Positions 57,181 through 64,000 of a stretch of 64,000 nt of DNA are shown here, in pieces. Under the pieces are notes generated by a model. The model did no database searches. It worked only from the letters and a program-made list of their open reading frames with translations, and was not told the origin of the DNA. A program made the translations under genes and the position numbers. Each line of letters begins with the position of its first letter. Position 1 is the first letter of the stretch. This DNA is from Spinacia oleracea (taxonomy: Eukaryota; Streptophyta; Magnoliopsida; Caryophyllales; Amaranthaceae), in assembly GCF_020520425.1 (NCBI RefSeq), contig NC_079489.1:89880810-89944809 (forward strand), in the 5' to 3' direction.

Positions 57181-57191
57181 TTCCACTAGTG

Positions 57192-57538
57192 ATACTTCAC
57201 TCACTTGACCGATTAAGTAATATGCTACCACCTCAGGGCATATCTGTTAAAATCTGGCATCCTAGAACTTATTCTAGCTAGAACTACGCGCGACCTGATT
57301 CTGACAAGATACGTAGGCAATCCTTACCAAGGATTCGGTCCAATAAAAAAAAACATATATAAATTGTGCAAAAAGTGTTAGACATATAAAAATATATAAA
57401 AAAAAGGAGAAACAAAAAATGAAAAATAAAATACGCCTTTATTGAAAAATAATAAGAAGGAAAACAAAGTGCTAAGAAATTAAAAAACAAACACAACTGA
57501 AATAAATAAAGGGCACCTACACCCTAGCAAGAACTACA
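57192..57538. other. Tat interior after CACTA 2
   Basis: No gene; A-rich sequence leading to the 3' end of the antisense ORF. Downstream of its stop it may serve as the antisense transcript's 3' UTR. Confidence 0.4.
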
Positions 57539-59357
57539 CTACTCTAGTTCTTCCGGATCATCAAATAAAGTCTTGTAGAGGGCAATGTTCGCAGGATCCA
57601 CCCCCACAGTCTTCTGCGCAGCCCCAATATCAATCTCCATAAGAATCGGCTCTTGGACACTAACTTCCAAAGATGCCAAGGCTTCAGAAACATTCTCAGT
57701 TATAGCCCTCTCAGCCTCAAGGGCACAGACAATGGTGGGAGAAGGATTATTATCATCAACTAGACTAGTCGCTGTTTCTACAGGTGGCTGAGCCTTCCTA
57801 ACCCATACATTGTTCCGGCGACGATCTTCGCGAGAGCTTGCATTTCTTTTAACAACAGCAGGCCCCTTCATGTTAGGCATCTTTTTAGGCCTGAAACTGG
57901 AACGGGGAGGAACTTCCTTTCGCTTTCGATCAGGACGAGCTTTCACAATCTTAATACCATGGGTACGAGGTTTGGCAGAATCAGGACCCTCATACTTAAC
58001 ACGAATATGAGGTATCAAAAGCTCAGCCGGCTCCCCATTTCGAGCCTCGGTCCTCACAGCTTTATCATCGGAGCTCATCCACAACTTGTAGTTTTCAGAA
58101 AGACCCACAAAGCCATTTGCAGCTACGGCCCAACGCGGGAGACCATCATAATACGTAGCCCACGCTAGAACCCGTGCTTGAGAAAAGGCCGCTACTTTAG
58201 GTGGTACCGTATCAGAAAAGGGGATAGTCTGCCTTAAACCGTATTGACGCATGACTCGGTAAGGGAAAATATAAATGGGCCGAGATAGCCCCAACAAAGA
58301 AACATAAACCGATACGTCAGAACCCCCCGTCATAGTAGTGAAACCCCACCATGGTACCACCCACTTAATAGAACAGATGCCATAAGTAAAAAAGGAGTCC
58401 CATTCGGCCTCGTCCTGGCCTTGGTGCAAATATTTTCGGTTACCCAAGGCTATAGGGCGATATTGTTTAGGATCGACAGGAGCTTCCAAGAGCCTAAGCC
58501 GTTCCACGAGCCAAATCTGCAAAAAAAACGGGTACGATCAAAAAATAATAATAAACAGAAAACGGTTCCTGGGGCGCAGTGTCAACGCCCAGGACCAGGC
58601 GCCGAAAATTTCAGCGCCCAGCCCTGGGCGCTGAAACTCAGCCCCAAGGAAGGACGAATGGAAAATATATATGCAAAAAAAACGTATACGTGCGCAAAAG
58701 AAAATCGATTACCTGCAGTAATAGGGGGCTTCCCTTAAAATATTCAGATTTGGCGTCCTTCTTCAGCTCATCCGCACTCAGCAAAGTCTCGGCAACCACC
58801 AACGGCATAATAGAATATCAACTTTCCATCTGGCTAATCAAGGGGATCAACCTTATGTCACCGAACTCACCATTGTTATTCGACAGAAAATAATGATTCA
58901 ACAAGCAAAATACAATGGCTCAAATATTCAATTTCTGTTCGGTCATATTCTTACTAGCCTAAAGTGGTGTTTTACAAGTTTTGCCAATTAAATTAACCTC
59001 ATCACCTACAACAACTTCAGCAAGCATGTTAGCATCTAGTCCTAGGAAAGCCCCTATGGTTGTTTTACTCTCTTCAATAGTGCCAGGAGTGGCAGGGGTA
59101 GCATTAGTATGATAACCAAGGATCGCAGCAAATTCATCTGGCAAAGGACATATTTCGTTGCCCCGAAAGACAAAAACATGATGATCGGAATCCCAAAAGC
59201 TTAGGGCTGCTTGCAGAAAATTATAGTCAATGTTAATTTGTTGGAAGCCTAAAAGTGCCTCTAACTGGTATTCTTTCAACAAAGCCTTTTCTGTAGGATT
59301 AAGGGCCCGTAGCCAACGCCTAACAGCCCGTTGGAGTGAGAAAGTGGGAATCGACAT
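57539..59357 (-). pseudogene. antisense extra ORF of the Tat element (DUF7745 / plant-mobile-domain-like), split by an intron
   Basis: The minus-strand exon 1 region starts at a true ATG (59357). Its 132 codons contain WLRALNPTEKALLKEYQLEA and FWDSDHHVFVFRGNEICPLP-DEFAAILG, a pattern I associate with the DUF7745 family found in Tat-type retrotransposons. The frame stops at 58959 but similar sequence continues with stops or shifts to about 58715. Exon 2 (57539-58519) follows a TTTTTTGCAG acceptor and codes IWLVERLRLLEAPVDPKQYR, DSFFTYGICSIKW and a Lys/Arg-rich then acidic C-terminus. The intron holds a twin-hairpin module. Extra antisense ORFs are known in Tat elements; their function is not established. 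Damaged in exon 1. Confidence 0.75.
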
Positions 59358-60516
59358 GACAAAAGCGAGGAGTAATTAAAACACAACAAAGAAAGAAGGA
59401 AATTGAGAGTGATGGAAAATAGGGACGTATCTAGCCCATATATATAGCTGAACGCATCAAGTGACATCCTGATCCCATTCGGAAACGCGTTAAGAAATCC
59501 AAAAGTCAAAATTCGCCAGGAAAGGACTTTCAGCGCCCGAAGCTGGGCGCCGAAATAATTAACGCCCAGCCTTGGGCGCCGAAAATGCAGCCCAAGGCCC
59601 AGATTTCACAAAACGCGGAACAGGAAAAGGCTTAAAGTCGTGTTGCTAGACACGAGGCCTTATGTACAATTAAGATCAAGCCCAAAAGCACCTTTAAGCT
59701 CCCAAATAGCAAAAATAAATGGTAAAACTTGGTCGAAACTTAGACTTATCTCAAGAAACATATATGTACACTTTTCAAAACAAATGTGAAATATCAAGGT
59801 CATTCTTCGAAACACCAAAAAATGTTGTTAAGTCGTTGGTTTCTCGAATAATAAAAAATGTTTGTCTGTCAAAAGATTAATCCGGGCCAAGCTAAACTGA
59901 ATGATATTAAACCTCGTCGCCCGAAGACTGAAGTCGCACCCCACGACTTCGCCAAAATAGCACACCACTATGAAAGGTCGCTCGCACATACGAGCACGAC
60001 CCCGAACATGATTAAAAGATGTTATGAAGTATACGAAAAATGACTAACAAAGCCCAAGTGCTTGGGGGCTCGCGAAAAGTATACTCCAACAAAAAAAAAG
60101 CGCGCAATCGAAATCAAATTCCCGGACTGCGCTATACGCCGTCCCATATATGTTTGGATGATCTCAAAAGAACAGGTTCGACCGCAGAAAAGGGTCGTCA
60201 CGGACACTTGTACATGGTCCTCTGATCAAAGACCAAGTGGTGGAAAAAATCGAGCCATAAAGACTAGCTCAAAACCACGAAAGCAGACGGTCGCAAGACA
60301 AAGGTCCGTCTGAACCCGTTTGTCAACCCACGTTCAGGTTACAACTAAATTCGAGCATCCCTCGAAAGAATTCGCTCTTGCAAGAATGAACAAAAGAAAT
60401 TCTCAAAAAAAAAAAAAAATCACAATGAACAAAAAATAGAGACTTGCCCACCTCAATCAGGCAAGATCGCGCCGCGAACCACGCAAGTTCCAAATCAAGG
60501 AAAAAACGAATTCAGG
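59358..60516. other. Tat 3' untranslated region, first part
   Basis: No gene. Twin-hairpin module at 59528-59585. On the minus strand the first few hundred bases would be the promoter and 5' UTR of the antisense ORF; a TATATATAG tract near 59439-59447 could be its TATA box. A 13-bp poly-A run is at about 60406. Confidence 0.45.
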
Positions 60517-60930
60517 GATGTCCACCCTTAGCGGACAGGGTTCGCCCACCCTCAGCGGGCGGGGTCTGCGTCACTAGCCGCGCAGGTCCTCAGTTTTTCA
60601 AAATTCAAAATGAAACAGGCTCGCCATCTTCAGCCGGCGGGGTCTACGGCACAAACCACGTAGGTCCTCATTTTTCAAAAAATAAACACAAAACAAATTT
60701 CAAAATAGATTCGTCCACTTCTATCGGACGGGGTGTCCACCCTTAGCGGACAGGTTCGCGATCTTTAGCCGGCGGGGTCTACGTCACAAAACCGCGTAGG
60801 TCCTTATTTTCAAAATTCAAAAATAGATTTGTCCACTTCTATCGGACGGGGTGTCCACCCTTAGCGGACAGACTCGCCATCTTTAGCCGGCGGGGTCTGC
60901 GTCACTAACCGCGCAGGTCCTTAGTCGTTG
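60517..60930. repeat. tandem repeat array in the Tat 3' UTR, about 120-bp period
   Basis: Three to four imperfect units containing GTCCACCCTTAGCGGAC, GCCATCTTTAGCCGGC and GGGGTCTGCGTCAC-type segments. The short inverted pairs (GTCC...GGAC, GCC...GGC) give each unit several mini-hairpins. Two further direct copies of TTTTCCGTTTTTTCCAAAAA follow at 60945-61035. Confidence 0.8.
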
Positions 60931-61039
60931 CAGCGATAACTTTTTTCTGGTTTTCCGTTTTTCCAAAAAAGAACGATGTGAGTAGCTTTCCTTTTTTCCA
61001 AAGATTGGTTTTCCGTTTTTTCCAAAAAAGAACGATGTG

Positions 61040-61463
61040 CTGGATTTTCCTTCTTTACGTCCCATAAAAACAAGGGGGTTTTCTCGTTTAGCTAACCCTG
61101 AAAATGAGAATCTTTTAAAACGTTTTTTCCTCGTGATTGGGCTTGGCCAGGCTCAATTACACTTTATAGCTTTGATTTCGAAAACATCTGTAGCTACTCC
61201 AATTGACAAAGTGAGGGAGTTTCTGCACACCTTTAGATCCTCCCAATGACAAAGTGAGGAAGTTTCTATACTATCTGTTGACAAATCCCAATGACACGTG
61301 AAGGATATGTCGACACTTCAAGTGATGACCCTTAAGTCAAATGTTATCACTCGGGGGCTCGTGAGACCTTCGCCAAAACAGGTCACCATGGCTTGTGCGA
61401 CGCACTCCGTCTAATACTTTGACCATCGTCTTACTCCAAGACTCAGTCAAAGTGGGGGCTAAC
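61040..61463 (+). other. end of Tat internal region with polypurine tract
   Basis: No gene. AAAGTGGGGGC at 61450-61460 lies just before the TGTAGAC start of the 3' LTR and fits a polypurine tract. A second GGGGGCT tract is at 61353. Confidence 0.6.
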
Positions 61464-62933
61464 TGTAGACACCTACTTTTGTCCCCATTCCCGAAAGGGA
61501 AGGTTCGATGATGAAAACGTAAATCTCCACTTGACAACGCATCTCCTATAAAATAAAGAATCTCATTACCCCTTTTCATTTCACCCGAAACCTGCTATTT
61601 ATAGAAACCTGTTATTTATGGAAACCTGCTAAAAATAGTAACTGCCGTAATGGTAGTTGAAAGTGGCAAGTCATAAGAGATAGAAACCTGTCAGAATTAG
61701 GTGTTGCACTCCAACATAAATCCTAAATGAGATAGAAATTGCGAGAGAATCCTATTCCTAATATGATTCGAAAGTAAGAGTCACGTATTAATTAAAATCC
61801 TAACGAGCCTAGAGTTCGTAACGGGCCCAGACACATCCCGTCACAAGGTTAATACGCACTAAAAGACTCAATAAAATCTCAAATACTCCGGATTTTGGGA
61901 ATCCGAATCTGACTAAGAAAAACAGCCCAGATCCTATTTTCAACGCCTGGCTCTGGGCGCCAAAATCTTCGGCGCCCAGGCCTGGGTGCTGAAAATACCT
62001 GGTACGTGTTTTTTCCTAATTCCTCGTGGATTAGAGTTCTGCAATTCTATCTTTCCACGAACTCTTTTCTATAAATAGGGCCTTAAGTTCGACGTGAGAC
62101 ACAACAATACACAATTATTATATTGAGTATTGACTCTAAACCCCTAAGCCTAAGCCTCACGCTGCAAAACTGATCACGCGTTCTGTCGCAATCGATCCAT
62201 AAATCGAACAGAACGTATCCCGTCCCATAAATTGAGATTCGTTAAATAAAAGGAGAAATAGCAAAGTCAAAGTGGTTAGTTTTCTGAGAACCGTGACGCA
62301 CCTCTCAAGGGTGCGTCGTAATGTGTCCCTTTTCCATGGTTTAATTGCTTTCCTCGCCCTTTTATGAACTGTTAAACTAACTAAAATCTGATTGTTCGAT
62401 CACGCTTAATAAATATGATATTTTTGGGAAATTGGATTATCTTGCTAGGTCCCTTAAAACAATCTAAATCAGATAATCGCGCTCGATCTAGTACTATATG
62501 TTGCATATTGTTAAAATCAACTCAGATTAGTTTAATAGTTAACGCATGTCCCTTCAATTATTTATGCTGAGCTAGTAAGGATATCCTGCCTCTGGAGTTA
62601 TCGAAGAGCGAGTACTCCTCTTGGTAGTTACAGTCCCCCGAACCCTCAATCTCTACCCTGCGGGTGTACGTTGAGCGATCCCCACCACCAGGGATCACAA
62701 GGGAACCTACGGCCGTCGTGGTCAAACATAATTGCACTCCCTTTATGTCACGATAACCGGGTTTTGTCAGTTTTTCTCATTGTTTTAAAAACTGAATGGC
62801 GACTCCTATATTACTAGTCAATTGGGTGTAAACTCACAGGAAATCCAATTACACTTGATTTGACAAAAAGAAGCGTCACACCCACGAGGGACGAGGTCAC
62901 GCATTAGCCTCGTGCTTTTTCGACCCCCTCACA
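61464..62933 (+). repeat. 3' LTR of the Tat element
   Basis: 1470 bp, almost identical to the 5' LTR. It keeps the TATA box (CTATAAATAGGG, 62069-62080) and the twin-hairpin module (61939-61995). Confidence 0.93.
62069..62080 (+). promoter_or_regulatory. TATA box, intact only in the 3' LTR of the Tat element
   Basis: CTATAAATAGGG; the equivalent site in the 5' LTR (43178-43185) is lost in a 12-bp deletion. Confidence 0.75.
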
Positions 62934-63417
62934 GCCTTCATCTAGCAAGTCTCGTCCGATGCTGATTCGTACGATGCCTTCCGATTATTTTCCCGATTCC
63001 GGAATTCATTTCTGATACGAACAACATTTAACATTTCCGATTCCGGAATTAATTTCCGTTTCGAACAAATATTTTATATTTCCGTTTCCGGAATTATTTT
63101 CCGATTCCAATAATATTTCCGATTCCGGCAATATTTCCGTTACCGGGAATATTTCAGATTCCGGCAATATTTCCATTTCCGATAATATTTTCCGATACGT
63201 ACCATGTTTCCGTTTCCTGCAACATCTACGACTTGGATAATATTCATATTTCCGATACGATCCATATTTCCGTTTCCGGCAATATCATCGTTTCCGGAGT
63301 ATTCATTATTTGCCTTTGACGATCTCAGCTCCCACTGAAACCAAGATCCGTCGATTCCGAATATCCATAGATGGAGTATTCAATGCCATTAAATACTTGA
63401 TCCGTTTGCGTACTATT

Positions 63418-64000
63418 TGTTAGGTTATGATACATATGACAATTCATAAATCATGCGGAAAAACCATAAAGCCAGGAAAGCATATTATATTCACATAATC
63501 ATTTAGCATAGTATTGATGCATACATGTTGTAGCGTGCCTTCCCTAGCTGCGCCCGAACCGAACAAGAACAAGTCTTTAGGACTCCAAATGTCGCCCCTC
63601 CGTAGATAGTCCACAGTACGTCCGGATCCGCCTCAAGTTAGACCAACTAGAATCGCCCTTAAGGTTGCTAGGATTTTCGGCTAGTGTTTGCAAGTGTATG
63701 GCTAATTTTATTTCAAAAACTTACCCTTTGAATACTTCAATCGTCCCCGCAAATAATGACCCTAGGCCCTTATTTATAGAGGTATGGAAAAGGAACTGGA
63801 ATCCTATTAGGATACTAATTAATTAAACTAGAATCCTAGTAGGACTCTAATTAATTAATTTTATCCTTTTAGGATTAGGAATTTAATCATCAAACAAATC
63901 CTATACAATTTAGGTTTCGTATGTGAACACAAACTCTACACGAGCATGACCCACGAGCGTGCAGGCCATGCCCGCGCACAGCCCACACGGCCGCTCGGCC
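63418..64000 (-). mobile_element. family-A LTR inserted in another family-A LTR, cut by window end
   Basis: Begins TGTTAGGTTATGATACATAT directly after GCGTACTATT of the older LTR, in the same orientation. It runs through the CGAACCGAACAAGAACAAGT block, a minus-strand TATA box (TTATTTATAGAGG, about 63770), and into the GC-rich block at the window end. It is a solo LTR or the 5' LTR of a further element; the window does not reach far enough to tell. Confidence 0.88.

Larger units (their letters stand above)
51518..57191. mobile_element. CACTA (EnSpm) transposon 2, non-autonomous, gene-carrying
   Basis: Starts CACTAGTGGAAAAAG and ends TTTTTTCCACTAGTG: 14-bp inverted ends with the CACTA signature, flanked by TSD ATA (51515-51517, 57192-57194). 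5674 bp. Subterminal arrays of CTGTTGAGGCGGGC-type motifs at both ends differ entirely from those of CACTA 1, so it is a separate family. No transposase. Carries minus-strand exons of FBPase and DGAT2 and at least one unidentified exon. Inserted in the Tat element. Confidence 0.93.
42572..62933 (+). mobile_element. Tat-lineage (Retand/Ogre-like) Ty3/gypsy element, 20.4 kb with inserts, no pol
   Basis: LTRs 42572-44029 and 61464-62933, start TGTAGACACCTAC, end CCCCCTCACA, with TSD GCCTT (42567-42571, 62934-62938). The primer-binding site is TGGCGACTCCACTGGGGA and the polypurine tract AAAGTGGGGGC. Gag-protease on the plus strand, an antisense extra ORF near the 3' end and a tandem-repeat 3' UTR are traits of the Tat lineage. 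RT, RNase H and integrase are missing. Two later insertions (solo LTR 2.3 kb, CACTA 5.7 kb) make up about 8 kb; the element itself is about 12.4 kb. LTR identity is very high. Confidence 0.92.
41874..63417 (-). mobile_element. family-A LTR (solo or partial), split by Tat element and truncated by a further LTR
   Basis: The left part 41874-42571 starts TGTTAGGTTATGATG (the element's CCTAACA end). The sequence resumes at 62934 with CCTTCATCTAGCAAG after the Tat insert and continues to 63417. The two parts add up to about 1.18 kb of the 1.39-kb LTR; the rest should lie beyond the LTR inserted at 63418. The minus-strand TATA box is at about 42220. Confidence 0.9.

Noticed and set aside
58421-58893. 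Plus-strand ORFs of about 105 codons opposite the antisense ORF
   Set aside because: They pass through the twin-hairpin module and intron of the antisense gene; no domain.

Overview
This window is a block of a plant nuclear genome. It is dominated by nested transposable elements and holds one clearly intact host gene, a leucine-rich-repeat receptor-like kinase at 25140-27358 (minus strand). The mix points to a eudicot: Ty1/copia and Athila- and Tat-type Ty3/gypsy LTR elements, CACTA DNA transposons, Stowaway- and Tourist-like MITEs, a tRNA-derived SINE, and plant gene fragments (PPR, ATL-type RING-H2, cytosolic FBPase, DGAT2). My guess is Amaranthaceae (beet/spinach/quinoa relatives), but this rests on the general look of the repeats and no search was run. 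There are no bacterial features, CRISPR arrays or convincing tRNA/rRNA genes.

Left block (1-14.5 kb). A minus-strand copia element (A; 3' LTR cut by the window start, 5' LTR at 7633-9020) is inserted in the integrase of a related plus-strand copia element (B; 9021-about 11837). B ends abruptly against a decayed gypsy pol fragment (about 11838-14393). That fragment is itself split by a solo LTR of family A (12325-13710) with a perfect 5-bp target-site duplication (TSD), AAAAG.

Middle block (14.5-41.9 kb). A SINE with a 19-bp TSD (14491-14509 / 20155-20173) is split by a 5.5-kb CACTA element (14632-20096, TSD TCT). This CACTA carries no visible transposase but has pieces of a PPR gene and the last exon of an ATL-type RING-H2 gene. 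Downstream lie several MITEs, the LRR receptor kinase, more MITEs, and a complete 8.65-kb Athila-like element (29524-38172, TSD CTAAC) that encodes only gag and protease. An AT-rich stretch with no clear gene follows (38.5-41.9 kb).

Right block (41.9-64 kb). A family-A LTR (starting at 41874) was invaded by a 20.4-kb Tat-lineage gypsy element (42572-62933, TSD GCCTT). The Tat element has gag-protease, no reverse transcriptase or integrase, and an antisense extra ORF. Inside it sit a solo LTR (45219-47522, TSD TCTAG) and a second gene-carrying CACTA (51518-57191, TSD ATA) with exons matching cytosolic fructose-1,6-bisphosphatase and diacylglycerol acyltransferase 2. Another family-A LTR starts at 63418, inside the first one, and runs off the window.

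Most retroelement ORFs are broken. The signals most worth a second look are the two gene-capturing CACTA elements, a twin-hairpin module repeated six times through the Tat element, a dense array of a short two-orientation motif in the Athila LTR, and a promoter deletion confined to the 5' LTR of the Tat element. All family assignments come from reading the sequence; no similarity search was available.
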